Source of the DNA: Paenibacillus terrigena DSM 21567
Lineage (GTDB): Bacteria > Bacillota > Bacilli > Paenibacillales > Paenibacillaceae
Length of the DNA: 64,000 nucleotides
Direction of reading: 5' to 3'
NCBI RefSeq assembly: GCF_000374845.1
Contig: NZ_KB895412.1
Span: forward strand, 186,001-250,000
The notes under the pieces were generated by a model. That model had not been told where the DNA came from and ran no database searches. It worked only from the letters and a program-made list of their open reading frames with translations. Position numbers and translations under genes: made by a program. The number at the start of each line of letters is the position of its first letter. Within the stretch, counting starts at the first letter, position 1. Shown here piece by piece: positions 35,810 to 45,645 of the stretch.

Positions 35810-36130
35810 TTACAGTTTATTTTGGATGTAGTCGGAAAATGCTTGTATAGTCTGTTCATTCCGACGATAATACGTCCACTTGCCGATTCGCTCAGACTCT
35901 AACAAACCCGCTTTTTGCATCGTCAACAAATAACTCGAGATCACCGACTGTGCAAGTCCAGATTTCGCCTGGATATCTCCTACGCACACGCCAATCCGAA
36001 AATTGAGGTCTTGTTGTAAGTAGGGCTTTTCATCAAAAAATTCCTCGGGATTTTTTAACCATTGCATAATCTGACAACGCGTCTCGTTCGATAAAGCTTT
36101 ATAGATCAATAAAGGTTCCATATAGAACAT
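35810..36130 (-). CDS. ArsR-family winged-helix repressor
   Basis: 106 residues. HTH: DIQAKSGLAQSVISSYLLTMQKAGLLESERIGKW split by the wing TYYRR. Opening IYKALSNETRCQIMQWL is typical of ArsR. There is no metal-site CxC, so it may sense an organic ligand or act as an SmtB-like repressor without metal. Start could be 36130 or the next ATG at 36121 (MEPLLIYKAL); neither has a strong SD. Upstream ATCTA-N6-TAGAT at 36134-36149 may be its operator. Operon with the MFS exporter. Confidence 0.85.
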   Translation of the reverse strand: MFYMEPLLIYKALSNETRCQIMQWLKNPEEFFDEKPYLQQDLNFRIGVCVGDIQAKSGLAQSVISSYLLTMQKAGLLESERIGKWTYYRRNEQTIQAFSDYIQNKL

Positions 36131-36133
36131 TAT

Positions 36134-36149
36134 ATCTACTTTTATAGAT
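36134..36149. promoter_or_regulatory. Possible ArsR auto-operator
   Basis: Inverted repeat ATCTA-CTTTTA-TAGAT directly upstream of the ArsR start; short and AT-rich, so uncertain. Confidence 0.35.
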
Positions 36150-36207
36150 TTGTAAATGTAAAATGACCGAAGGCAACGGAATGTGCCCCGGTCATTTCAT
36201 TTCGCTC

Positions 36208-37161
36208 TTATAATATGTACTTCCAGATCGCCCAGGAGATCAATGCGGAGAACCAGGAAATAAATCCGAATATCATCACGATTTTGTTCTCGCTCCACCC
36301 GTATTTCAGACTAAAGTGAAAATGAATAGGTGCCATGCGGAATATTCTTAATTTGGTTTTTTTATAGTACCAGACCTGCAGAATCACGGAGAATTGCTCG
36401 ACGAGATAAACGGAGAATAGGATGGGGATTAAGATTTCCACCTTTTCTATGACCGCTAAGAACGCGAGTGAACCGCCAATGGCAAGGGAACCGGTGTCGC
36501 CCATGAAGGCTTTTGCCGGATAAATATTGTAAATAAATAAACCTAGCAGACAGCCGACCATGACCAAGGAAAATGTCTTTACTTCGATTCGCTCCGAAAT
36601 GACAAAGAAGAAAAAGAAGGTAGGTATGGCAACGTTGATCAGCAGGCCGTCGAGCCCATCCGTAAAATTGATCGCATTCGCAGATCCGACAATAAACAAC
36701 GTCATGATGACGAGATACGCAAGGATAGGTAAATGAAAGGTGAAATCTTTGAATATCGTGATCTCCGAACTCAAATCGAATTGAAATAGCAAGATAAGCA
36801 GCAATGAGATGGTGAACGTGAACTGAAAAATCAGTTTTGTTTTCCCCGATATCCCCGATGGGTCTTGAAATGCCGCCTTCTTGAAATCATCCATAAAGCC
36901 AACGAGACTAAATAACACAAATGTTGCCCCGATAAAAAGAACCAGCGGTTTGGGATGGAAGTAGATTGAAGTCAGTACTCCGATAAGCAGGATGATGCCG
37001 GCCATGAGCGGCGTGCCACGTTTGGCATGATGTTCTGGCGGCAGCTCTACTCGGATTGGTTGCGTGAGCTTCAGACTACGTAATCCCCAAATTAAGATAG
37101 GTGTTAGCATCGCTACCAGCAAAAAAGAAATACTTAAAGCAGCAAATAATGAAGACTCCAT
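36208..37161 (-). CDS. MraY-type phospho-MurNAc-pentapeptide transferase, orphan
   Basis: 317-residue polyprenyl-phosphate glycosyl-1-phosphate transferase with ten TMs. MraY signatures are present: HHAKRGTPLMAG, DDFKK with the catalytic Asp pair, NAINFTDGLDGL, FMGDTGSLAIGG and RMAPIHFHF in the MraY-specific His loop. The His loop points to UDP-MurNAc-pentapeptide rather than WecA/TagO substrates. It is not in a mur/dcw cluster; the only codirectional neighbour is the lipoprotein amidohydrolase 75 bp upstream. SD AGGAG. Likely a second mraY-like gene for lipid I or a modified precursor. Confidence 0.88.
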   Translation of the reverse strand: MESSLFAALSISFLLVAMLTPILIWGLRSLKLTQPIRVELPPEHHAKRGTPLMAGIILLIGVLTSIYFHPKPLVLFIGATFVLFSLVGFMDDFKKAAFQDPSGISGKTKLIFQFTFTISLLLILLFQFDLSSEITIFKDFTFHLPILAYLVIMTLFIVGSANAINFTDGLDGLLINVAIPTFFFFFVISERIEVKTFSLVMVGCLLGLFIYNIYPAKAFMGDTGSLAIGGSLAFLAVIEKVEILIPILFSVYLVEQFSVILQVWYYKKTKLRIFRMAPIHFHFSLKYGWSENKIVMIFGFISWFSALISWAIWKYIL

Positions 37162-37236
37162 AGGAAGTTTCTCCTTTGATCGATATCATTCTAATTTATT
37201 CTATTTCCGTAATATGGACAAATATTCCTTGTGGTC

Positions 37237-38337
37237 CTACGATTTGCTTTCCAACTTGAAAATCAATTCGTTCGCCATTCGTTTATTTAGTCGATAGGTT
37301 TCTTTTTTGCCAAGCTTGGCGGATAACGCTGTTATTCTCTTGATCTGCGTGTCCGTCGGAGGCTGCAATTCGATCAATCGTTCATAATTTTGAGAGGCGA
37401 TTTTGAGAGCTGTCTCAGGGGTTAATAAATCAATCGTCTCGTATAACGCCTTCGCGGCTTGTTCGGTCGTTAGACCAAATCCGGAATCCGTCGATAACAT
37501 AAATCGGTCTGGGTATTCTTCCATAAGTGGAATGAAGTCTTGTAATTTGTTTGTGCTTTCGGGATTATAAGCCGTAAATCCTGCGAAAAAATCAATATAC
37601 ACATTCGGATGTTTGGCTAATAGGTTTTTGATATGACTAGGGTCGTTGTAGGCATTGGCATGTCCAAAAATAATAATCGTATCCGGGTGCTGCTCCAAGG
37701 CTTTCTCGAGATCGGAAATCGGCGGCCCATTGGGCGGGTCGATGTGAAGTAGAATCGGAACGCGATATTTGGCAGCTAGGTCATAGATTTGCGGGAAATA
37801 ACCGTCATTGGGGTGTTTCGCCTTCCATTCTACTTTGGAGACAATCGGCGAATAGGTCGATGCGGCAGCGATCTCTCCGATATTCAAGTATCCTTGCTCC
37901 AATTTGTCTTTCACGATGGACAGCCCTTCTTCTTCATAGATCGGGAAGCCTGCAAAGGAAGGGTATACATGCGCAGGTTCCTTGCGGTATTGGTCCCAAG
38001 CCAGCTGATCCGTAGCTTGTGCGCTAGGCTCCGAAATATCTCCGAATAATACGATCCGGTCAATGCCATATTGGCCCCATTTCGATACGACCGCCGGGTA
38101 CCCAGCATCGTGGTTATGAATGTCAATGAGCGTAAGGTCGCGGTATACCTCGTACAATTCTTTGCTTGCATCTTTATTCTTGCGAATACTGTGAATCAAC
38201 TCGAGATCTGGCTTAGGCGTATACTCGCTCATTGGCTCGACAGTTACGCTGTTGCCAGAGGTGCATCCTGTGAATAGGAGCATACCGACGGTGATTACGC
38301 TAAGTACAACATGCCGTTTTTGTTGAGGCACGTTCAT
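37237..38337 (-). CDS. Lipoprotein of the amidohydrolase (TIM-barrel) family
   Basis: 366 residues. Signal peptide with lipobox LFTGC (Cys about 25), so the enzyme is anchored outside the membrane. The amidohydrolase-2 fold is suggested by IDIHNH, ILLHIDPP, IIFGHANA and the late STDSGFG, giving two His pairs and an Asp for a metal site. GGAGG lies only 1-2 nt before the ATG; a GTG two codons later (38331) has better spacing. It is followed by the MraY homologue on the same strand. Substrate unknown. Confidence 0.8.
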   Translation of the reverse strand: MNVPQQKRHVVLSVITVGMLLFTGCTSGNSVTVEPMSEYTPKPDLELIHSIRKNKDASKELYEVYRDLTLIDIHNHDAGYPAVVSKWGQYGIDRIVLFGDISEPSAQATDQLAWDQYRKEPAHVYPSFAGFPIYEEEGLSIVKDKLEQGYLNIGEIAAASTYSPIVSKVEWKAKHPNDGYFPQIYDLAAKYRVPILLHIDPPNGPPISDLEKALEQHPDTIIIFGHANAYNDPSHIKNLLAKHPNVYIDFFAGFTAYNPESTNKLQDFIPLMEEYPDRFMLSTDSGFGLTTEQAAKALYETIDLLTPETALKIASQNYERLIELQPPTDTQIKRITALSAKLGKKETYRLNKRMANELIFKLESKS

Positions 38338-38392
38338 TCCTCCATTCGCTCTATTAAACTCATTCTGGATATATTACCAGAAATTATATATA

Positions 38393-38424
38393 GAAAAACG
38401 AGCTGGTTCAATAGAAACCAGCTC
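38393..38424 (-). terminator. Terminator of the hybrid sensor-kinase gene
   Basis: GAGCTGGTT / AACCAGCTC, 7-nt loop; on the minus strand followed by GTTTTTCTA. Confidence 0.75.
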
Positions 38425-38515
38425 TTTGTTGTGTTATAGCCAAATTCAACTATCCACGCTGCATTATGTTGTTCAGATCCGTGGCGAGTTGGGTGTCGAT
38501 GTCATTTGGCTCGTG

Positions 38516-41500
38516 CTATTCGGGTTGTTGATGGTGGTTCGGAATGACGAATGATACGGTCGTGCCTTCATGGGGTTTGCTATGGATAGACAAGCCTTGA
38601 CCATACAATTGTGTCAACCGACGATTCGTATTGTAAAGCGCGATCCCGCCCTTGCTTTTAGATGGCTGATTCAGCAGCAGCTCCACTTTATCTTGCTCCA
38701 TACCTTTGCCGTCATCGATGACGTCGATGCGTATATAACCGTCCTGCTTGGCAATCTGGATATGAACTGTGCCCCCTTGTTGCCGGCTGAGGAGCCCGTG
38801 CCTAACCGCATTCTCAACCAGCGGCTGGATCGTAAGCGGGGGGAGAAGTACGCGAATGTCCGGGTCAACCTCCCACAAGATTGATAATCGGTCCTCGAAT
38901 CGCTCTTTCTCGATATAGAGATAGGCTTCGACGAGCTCAAGCTCATGAGAGAGATCTACCAATTTTCCCGCGTTCAGAAAATCAAAGCTAATCCGCAGAT
39001 AAGAGGCAAAGGCTTCGCCTAGGTTGCGCATCTTATCCGTGTCTATGTCGCTCAATGCCAGAATGGAATTCAGCGTGTTGAATAGAAAATGAGGATGAAT
39101 TTGCGCCTGCAGGTAGGCGGCTTCCATTCGTAACCGTTCATTGATTGATTGTTTGAGCGCAGTTAATGCTCGGATGCGAGATTTTAATTCGAGTGCATCT
39201 ACAGGCTTCGTGACGTAATCGTTCGCTCCTGACAAGAATCCGGTGTAGATGTCCGCAGGCTGACTGCGTGCGGTCAACAACAGTACGGGAAGCTCGGATA
39301 CGGAATAATTCTCTCGTACCCGTCGCGTAAGCTCATATCCGGACATATGCGGCATCATGACATCGGCAATCAGCAGATCCCATGGCTTGGTGCCCAGCAG
39401 CTCCAACGCTTCGCGTGCTGAACCCACAATCGTGATATGGTATGGCTCCGTTGCAAGAATGCCGACGAGCACGCTTAAGTTGACGGGATCGTCATCCACC
39501 GCAAGAATATTGGCGCTCTCAACACCATGTAACAATGGTCCTGGAAGCATAGATGCTGCCAGTTCACTGATATCGGCGACGGGAATGAACAATCTGGTAT
39601 GTTCATCACTCCCCATGTTTATCATGCCTTGGAGATACATCGGATTTGGTTCGATGAAGCTAGCCGATGGGTCAGCAAGTGACAGACCAAAGCTGAATGC
39701 GGAACCTTTACCCTCTTCGGATTGGACCGTCAAAGTACCGCCATGCAATTCTACTAACTGCTTACAAATACTTAAACCCAGTCCAATTCCTCGCCCGTCA
39801 TGTATGCCATAGGATCCTTGTTCATAAGGGAGGAACACGCGTGTTAGGATCTCTTCATTCATGCCGACTCCTGTATCGACGACAAGGATAACGACATGAC
39901 CGTCTCGCGTCTCGGCAGATACCGTAATCGTTCCTTCTTCCGTGTATTTGATGGCATTATGCATTAAGTTATACAAAATTTGAACGAGCCTTTTCTCATC
40001 GGCCATGACAGGCGGTATTGATTCAGCGATATTCATGTGCAATTGGACTGGCTTGCCTTCGACCATAAATTTAAGCATTTCCAATACACCGGGCGCGATC
40101 GATTGAACCTTTAAGGGCTCTTGCATCAGCACAATTCGGTGTTCTTTAAGCCGTGCCACATCGAGCAGATCACCAAGCAGATGCGACATGCGGCGGCTGA
40201 TCGTGACTAGCAGCTCCATGTCCTTCAACGTGCTCTTGCTCATCTGCGCTTTCTCTCTCGTAACGACGGTTTGCGCAATATTCATAATCCCATGCAGTGG
40301 CGTTCTCAATTCGTGCGACGTATTGGCGAGAAATTGATCTTTAAGCCTATCAGCTTGCGTGAGCTGTTCATTAAGAAGCGTGTTCGCTCGCACGTGACGG
40401 TAAAATTTCTTGAACCAATACGTTGAGAAACCGATTAAGGTAGCGATCAGATCGATCGGATAGTACACAATCGTGAACTCACTGTTGGCATTCCATAAGA
40501 TCCAGATGATGTTCGAGAGTATACATGTAGCGGAAAACAGCAAGAAGACGGCGTCAACGTCGGCTTGCTTGCCGAATATCATGGTACCGATGATGTAGAC
40601 GAACCAAGTCAAAGGAATGAGATAGAACATTGCGAATATTCCGAATTCTACGGTAGCCTGTACGAGTGGAGCCGTTGCAGCGACGAGTAAACCTGAATAA
40701 GCCACGAGCGCTGCGGTATATACGCGCAACCATCGGTTCTTTGGCGATGCCAAAGAGAATCTTCGGAATACGAGAAGAATAAAGAAGGCCTGCCATACCA
40801 TGGAGAGAAGCTTGATCTTCAGAGCCCATGTAAAATTGATCGGCAGCCACAGCTGGAGCAGATTATCATGACTGACCACTATTTGTATGCTTACCGCCAG
40901 CGTGAGTAGAACGACGATGAACAACGCTTTTTCGCGTCGATTCAATAAGTAGAGGATACCTGCGTATAAACCGTGGATCATCAAAATAATAAACATGACC
41001 AGTTGGAATCCGATCGAGTACCAGCGTACATAGTCAATGGCAGCCTGCGTGCCGAAGCGTAAGGACTGCACAATGCCGCCGTGATAAGGATCATCGAAGT
41101 TGGATACACGAATTAGCAATTCGATCTCCGTTGTCCCTTCTGCATCGTAGGAAGTGGTGTAAGAGACATTGTTAGGTCTGTATTTACTCGCGTGTGAGGC
41201 AACATCGCCGATACCTCCCGTGGCTAGCCCGTTAATTTCTATGGCCGATGAGGCCTGTATTCCTTTCATCCAGATTGCGATAGGCTGCTCCAGCGGATCA
41301 ACAAGAATGCGCAGCCGATACGTTCCATAGCCGTACGAGGAGTCCGAGCCGTCCGTCAACGCATGGCTCCAATCGCCCGGAACCTGAATGCTGCGAGGCT
41401 GCCGCTCCGTCAACTGGATGTCTTGATGAGACAGGAGGCTGCCTGGGTAGAACTGCCACGCTCCATCTAATGGGAACGTAGACACGTTATCGAGCTCGAT

Positions 41501-41668
41501 GCCACGCATGTCGAATACGCCATGGGTGGCACGAGGCGCCTCCGATGCTGTGAAAAATTCGGACCAAGTCCAGCGGAGGCTAAAAAGAACGCCAATGAAT
41601 AGTAAAATAATCGTTATATGTTTGAGGGAAGATTTTGTTATTCGCATCATACCGGAGAAGTTCGACAT
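38516..41668 (-). CDS. Hybrid sensor with two kinase modules (7TMR-DISM-HisKA-REC-LytS)
   Basis: 1050 residues. Signal/TM at 17-32; extracellular jelly-roll 7TMR-DISM domain about 45-205; seven TMs about 215-420; HisKA with H452 (NTSHELRTPLHG); HATPase_c about 545-665 (N-box NLMHNAIKY, GRGIGLGLSICK); receiver about 720-835 with D769 (LLIADVMMPHMSG); then a LytS-type His_kinase (QAQIHPHFLFNTLN, H860) and a second HATPase_c about 940-1045 (QPLVENAVRHG, DDGKGM). Both kinase modules keep their catalytic boxes. No separate response-regulator gene is adjacent. Confidence 0.9.
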   Translation of the reverse strand: MSNFSGMMRITKSSLKHITIILLFIGVLFSLRWTWSEFFTASEAPRATHGVFDMRGIELDNVSTFPLDGAWQFYPGSLLSHQDIQLTERQPRSIQVPGDWSHALTDGSDSSYGYGTYRLRILVDPLEQPIAIWMKGIQASSAIEINGLATGGIGDVASHASKYRPNNVSYTTSYDAEGTTEIELLIRVSNFDDPYHGGIVQSLRFGTQAAIDYVRWYSIGFQLVMFIILMIHGLYAGILYLLNRREKALFIVVLLTLAVSIQIVVSHDNLLQLWLPINFTWALKIKLLSMVWQAFFILLVFRRFSLASPKNRWLRVYTAALVAYSGLLVAATAPLVQATVEFGIFAMFYLIPLTWFVYIIGTMIFGKQADVDAVFLLFSATCILSNIIWILWNANSEFTIVYYPIDLIATLIGFSTYWFKKFYRHVRANTLLNEQLTQADRLKDQFLANTSHELRTPLHGIMNIAQTVVTREKAQMSKSTLKDMELLVTISRRMSHLLGDLLDVARLKEHRIVLMQEPLKVQSIAPGVLEMLKFMVEGKPVQLHMNIAESIPPVMADEKRLVQILYNLMHNAIKYTEEGTITVSAETRDGHVVILVVDTGVGMNEEILTRVFLPYEQGSYGIHDGRGIGLGLSICKQLVELHGGTLTVQSEEGKGSAFSFGLSLADPSASFIEPNPMYLQGMINMGSDEHTRLFIPVADISELAASMLPGPLLHGVESANILAVDDDPVNLSVLVGILATEPYHITIVGSAREALELLGTKPWDLLIADVMMPHMSGYELTRRVRENYSVSELPVLLLTARSQPADIYTGFLSGANDYVTKPVDALELKSRIRALTALKQSINERLRMEAAYLQAQIHPHFLFNTLNSILALSDIDTDKMRNLGEAFASYLRISFDFLNAGKLVDLSHELELVEAYLYIEKERFEDRLSILWEVDPDIRVLLPPLTIQPLVENAVRHGLLSRQQGGTVHIQIAKQDGYIRIDVIDDGKGMEQDKVELLLNQPSKSKGGIALYNTNRRLTQLYGQGLSIHSKPHEGTTVSFVIPNHHQQPE

Positions 41669-41722
41669 AAGATGAGATGGTTCCTCTATTATGCCAGATG
41701 AAGAGAAAAGCAGCCCCAGGTT

Positions 41723-42724
41723 TTAACTGGAGGCTGCTTTCATGCGTTCTTCTTTTACCGTTGTTGTCGTAGGCGCCGTCTTTGGAATATCAATGCGGAT
41801 ATTCCGCTGTGCCTTTCTCTGATGCAGGTTATTCCGCAAGAGCGCGAAAATAATGAGTAGCGTCCCATAGAATTCGTACATACTGACCTGATATCCTTGG
41901 AACGCCATAATGACGAAGGTCGTAATCGGAACGAAATTGATAAATAAGATACCGTTGAGCGGAGATAACAGTTTAATCCCTTGATTCCAGCAGAGCAGAG
42001 CAGCCAGCCCTGGCAACAGGATCATGAATGCCATCTCGTACTTAATCGAGAAAATTGTGTGTAAGGTCGGCACCGGAAGTGCACCTGAGATCGATGCAGC
42101 CGATACGACGATGAGAGATACTGCGCTTCCCAGTAAGCAAGTGAGCGTGGAATAACGTAGAATCGACCAGTCTTTGAATCGGGTTCCGCCCATCGAGTAG
42201 ATAACCCATCCCATAACACCTGTAAAGACCAACAGCAATGGGAATAGGTGCTGTCCAGCCATCAAGAAGAAGTCTAGTTTACCGTTCGTGATGACTAGTA
42301 GTGCCCCCGCGAGCGCAATCACAACACTGATGAGCGTGAATTTATTCGGCGCTTTGCGCGTCGTGAGCCAGAGGACCATGATTGAGATCATCGGCATCAT
42401 GACTTCCATAATGGAGGCGGCGATGGTGCCGGCTTCCCCCATGAGTTGTTGTCCGAGGAAAACGCCCATATTATAGACCGTAAAGGCCATCGTGCCGAAG
42501 AACAACAATGCCTTGCCCCGGCCCTCCAGACGAAATGCTGCACGACCTTCTTTCATCCACAGCATGACGCTGAGTATGATGGCGACGACGAAATATCGGA
42601 TGAACGAGAAATAGAATGGATCAATTTGCTGCAAGGCCACGTGTGCGACGGGAAACATCGCCCCCCATGACATACTTGCGATTAAGCACAGGATGGACCC
42701 GATGATGGTTTGTTTTTTAAGCAT
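41723..42724 (-). CDS. EamA/DMT-family transporter
   Basis: 333 residues, ten TMs in two EamA repeats (about 10-145 and 160-300). First repeat: LIASMSWGAMFPVAHVAL; second: YSTLTCLLGSAVSLIVV and NFVPITTFVIMAF. ATG 42724 (MLKKQTIIG, GGGAGAG upstream) chosen over a longer frame reaching 42862, whose extra 46 residues are polar. Divergent from the LysR gene, which probably regulates it. Substrate unknown. Confidence 0.87.
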   Translation of the reverse strand: MLKKQTIIGSILCLIASMSWGAMFPVAHVALQQIDPFYFSFIRYFVVAIILSVMLWMKEGRAAFRLEGRGKALLFFGTMAFTVYNMGVFLGQQLMGEAGTIAASIMEVMMPMISIMVLWLTTRKAPNKFTLISVVIALAGALLVITNGKLDFFLMAGQHLFPLLLVFTGVMGWVIYSMGGTRFKDWSILRYSTLTCLLGSAVSLIVVSAASISGALPVPTLHTIFSIKYEMAFMILLPGLAALLCWNQGIKLLSPLNGILFINFVPITTFVIMAFQGYQVSMYEFYGTLLIIFALLRNNLHQRKAQRNIRIDIPKTAPTTTTVKEERMKAASS

Positions 42725-42899
42725 GATGTCTGACTCTCTCCCTTTGTCTCTCTCTAACATAGAACTGCCATTTTTTTGTCTTAACTCATCATAGGAGAGG
42801 AAAGATGGATAGTAAAATGATTGATAATAAAGTTTGGCATCATTTATAATGATACCTAGCAAAAGTCATAGACATCTGGGAGAGTAGAGGCGAGGCGCG

Positions 42900-43754
42900 T
42901 TGGAGTTCAATGATTTGAGAATTTTTCAGACGGTTGCTGTCCATGGGAGTATCAGCAAAGCTGCACTCGAGCTCAATTATGTGCAATCTAATGTAACAGC
43001 GAGAATCAAACTGCTGGAGAAAGAGTTGCGGACGCCGCTATTCTATCGACATAAACGAGGGATGATACTCAATCCGGAGGGCAAGCGGCTGCTCGAGCAT
43101 TCGCGCGAGATTCTGTCGGGCGTTGACGCAATGATCCGTTCCTTCGAAGATACATCGAGCCCTTCGGGCGTCCTCGAGATTGGGATCGTGGAGACCGTGA
43201 ATGCCCTCCCAGGCATTCTATCCGCTTACTATAACAAGTACCCCCAAGTGGAGTTGTCATTAAAGGCCGGGGTGACGGATCAATTATTGCAAAATGTGAT
43301 CTGTATGAAGCTTGATGGTGCTTTCGTGTCCGGTCCGATCCGGCATCCCTCCATTGAGCAGGTGGAGGTTATGCAAGAACAACTCGTACTTGTCTCCAAA
43401 AACCCTTCCTTCTCCATTGAAGAACTGACGAAAAGGCCGTTATTGCTGTACAATAAAGGCTGCGGTTATCGCGAGAAGCTGGAGAGCTGGATGAAAGCAG
43501 AGGGAATTATTCCGAAGCACATTATGGAATTCGGTACGTTCGGGACCATTATCGGCAGCGTTGCTGCAGGGATCGGCATCACGATCTTCCCGGAATCCTC
43601 CGTTACCGATCTGGCGGCAAGTGGCACGGTGTATTGTCATCGCATACCTGAACCTTTTCGCGAGATTACAACGATTTTCATTCGACGCAAAGATTCCTAT
43701 GTCACGAGCACCTTGCAATGCTTCATGGATGAAATTGTAGCTCGAACGACATAA
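42900..43754 (+). CDS. LysR-family transcriptional regulator
   Basis: 284 residues. N-terminal HTH: FQTVAVHGSISKAALELNYVQSNVTARIKLLEKELRTPLF. The C-terminal substrate-binding domain (about 88-284) resembles the CzcR/YwfK group. TTG start with GAGG upstream; it begins MEFNDLRIFQ, as expected. Divergent from the EamA transporter, with a 175-bp shared intergenic region, the classic LysR arrangement. Confidence 0.9.
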   Translation: MEFNDLRIFQTVAVHGSISKAALELNYVQSNVTARIKLLEKELRTPLFYRHKRGMILNPEGKRLLEHSREILSGVDAMIRSFEDTSSPSGVLEIGIVETVNALPGILSAYYNKYPQVELSLKAGVTDQLLQNVICMKLDGAFVSGPIRHPSIEQVEVMQEQLVLVSKNPSFSIEELTKRPLLLYNKGCGYREKLESWMKAEGIIPKHIMEFGTFGTIIGSVAAGIGITIFPESSVTDLAASGTVYCHRIPEPFREITTIFIRRKDSYVTSTLQCFMDEIVARTT

Positions 43755-43811
43755 GAACAAGTCAGATCAATACGTATGTGAGGGGAAGGTTGCTGCTTAT
43801 CTGATTCGGCT

Positions 43812-43858
43812 AAATAGCTCGTAGAATCCTATTATGGATTTTACGGGCTATTTATTTT
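43812..43858 (+). terminator. Terminator of the LysR gene
   Basis: 18-nt arms 43812-43829 and 43836-43853 (AAATAGC...GCTATTT, a few mismatches) followed by ATTTT. Confidence 0.75.
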
Positions 43859-43965
43859 GGAAAGGGCGAAAGGGCATCTGAGTAATTATTCCATTCCAGG
43901 AAATAATAACGTCAATATTACGATAAGCGGCACAGGCTGCTAATTGTTAAAGTGAGGTTAATGGG

Positions 43966-45543
43966 ATGTTCAAAAATATTTTCGGGGTACTTCAAAAAGT
44001 CGGTAAAGCACTGATGCTTCCGGTAGCGATATTGCCAGCCGCAGGGATCCTGCTTGCACTGGGAAATGTATTGCATAATCCGTCATTGCTGGAATGGATT
44101 CCTGCCCTTGATAATGACACTGTTCGAGGGGTTTCAGCTGTTATGGAGCAGGCGGGCGGCATCATATTCGATAATTTATCATTGCTGTTCGCGGTGGGGG
44201 TCGCGATTGGTCTTGCCGGCGGCGATGGTGTTGCCGGTTTAGCGGCGATTATTGGATATCTCGTGATGAATGTGACGATGAAACTTATCATTGGTATCAC
44301 ACCGGAAATGGTCAAAACAAATTTGTCGTATGCCAACGTGTTGGGGATTAGTACGCTGCAGACCGGGGTATTCGGGGGAATCATCGTCGGCATACTGGCA
44401 GCAGCGCTGTATAAGAGGTTCTTTACGATCGAGCTTCCATCCTATTTGGGATTTTTTGCAGGTAAACGATTTGTTCCGATTATTACAGCGGCATCCTCTC
44501 TGCTACTCGGGATCATCATGGTTTTTGTATGGCCACCGATTCAAGGCGGCTTGAATGCATTCTCCCACAGTATGATTGATAAAAATCAGACTTTGGCGGC
44601 ATTCGTATTCGGGGTTATTGAACGATCGCTTATTCCTTTTGGATTGCACCACATTTTCTATTCGCCGTTCTGGTTCGAGTTCGGTCAATATGTGAATAAA
44701 GCCGGGGAACTTGTCCGCGGGGATCAGAAGATCTTCTTCGCCCAACTATCTGATGGCGTGAAGTTAACAGCAGGTACATTCATGGTCGGGAAATTCCCGT
44801 TCATGATGTTCGGATTACCAGCAGCAGCGTTAGCGATGTACCATGAAGCAAGGCCTGAGCATAAGAAATTGGTAGCCGGGATGATGGGTTCCGCAGCACT
44901 GACGTCCTTCCTGACAGGAATTACGGAACCGTTAGAGTTCTCCTTCTTATTCGTGGCACCCCTTCTTTTCGCGGTACATGCGTTATTCGCGGGATTGTCG
45001 TTCATGACGATGCAATTGTTGAATGTGAAAATAGGGATGACCTTCTCGGGCGGCGTCATCGACTTCTTGCTGTTTGGTGTGCTGCCGAATCGTACGCGCT
45101 GGTGGTTAGTTATCGTGGTTGGTCTTATACTGGCGGTCATTTATTATTTTGGCTTCCGGTTTGCTATTCGTGCCTTTAATCTAAGGACTCCGGGCAGAGA
45201 AGAAGTTACCCGAGAAAGAGGAACGGTTAGTGCGAAGGATGCGGATGAACTGCCCCGCAATATTCTGACAGCCCTCGGCGGTCAAGAGAACATCACGTCG
45301 CTAGATGCATGTATTACGCGGCTGCGCGTGACTGTGAAGAGTTCAGCGGATGTAAATAAAAGTAAGTTGAAGGATCTAGGGGCTTCTGGAGTATTAGAGG
45401 TAGGTAATAATATTCAAGCGATTTTCGGTCCGAAATCGGACATCCTGAAGACAAAAATTAGCGAGATCATTACACGAGACAGTATGGAGCTGGATGCATC
45501 GAAGGATGTTGTGAAGGATACAGAGAAACCTAGCGATAAATGA
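43966..45543 (+). CDS. ptsG: PTS glucose permease EIICB, lacking EIIA
   Basis: 525 residues. EIIC (about 1-405) with ten TMs starts [22 protein letters not shown] and carries the glucose-family signatures [39 protein letters not shown] and [16 protein letters not shown] (about 425-505) has the phospho-accepting Cys in [10 protein letters not shown] and [16 protein letters not shown]. subtilis PtsG continues into EIIA; here the protein stops after an acidic tail, so EIIA must come from another gene. SD GTGAGG. No ribonucleic antiterminator site for GlcT is recognisable upstream. Confidence 0.92.
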   Translation: MFKNIFGVLQKVGKALMLPVAILPAAGILLALGNVLHNPSLLEWIPALDNDTVRGVSAVMEQAGGIIFDNLSLLFAVGVAIGLAGGDGVAGLAAIIGYLVMNVTMKLIIGITPEMVKTNLSYANVLGISTLQTGVFGGIIVGILAAALYKRFFTIELPSYLGFFAGKRFVPIITAASSLLLGIIMVFVWPPIQGGLNAFSHSMIDKNQTLAAFVFGVIERSLIPFGLHHIFYSPFWFEFGQYVNKAGELVRGDQKIFFAQLSDGVKLTAGTFMVGKFPFMMFGLPAAALAMYHEARPEHKKLVAGMMGSAALTSFLTGITEPLEFSFLFVAPLLFAVHALFAGLSFMTMQLLNVKIGMTFSGGVIDFLLFGVLPNRTRWWLVIVVGLILAVIYYFGFRFAIRAFNLRTPGREEVTRERGTVSAKDADELPRNILTALGGQENITSLDACITRLRVTVKSSADVNKSKLKDLGASGVLEVGNNIQAIFGPKSDILKTKISEIITRDSMELDASKDVVKDTEKPSDK

Positions 45544-45573
45544 TAATTCGTACCAATCAATTGAATAATAACA

Positions 45574-45613
45574 AAAACGACCTTTCCTAGATTCATCTAG
45601 AGAAGGTCGTTTT
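45574..45613. terminator. Bidirectional terminator, ptsG / fba
   Basis: AAAACGACCTT / AAGGTCGTTTT with inner CTAGAT/ATCTAG pairing; A- and T-rich ends serve the converging genes. Confidence 0.85.
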
Positions 45614-45645
45614 ATTTATCGTGATGCTTGTCCTAAGAGCTAAGC

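Noticed and set aside
43859-43965. GlcT ribonucleic antiterminator before ptsG
   Set aside because: The upstream DNA has only an imperfect AT-rich repeat and no terminator-overlapping RAT hairpin.
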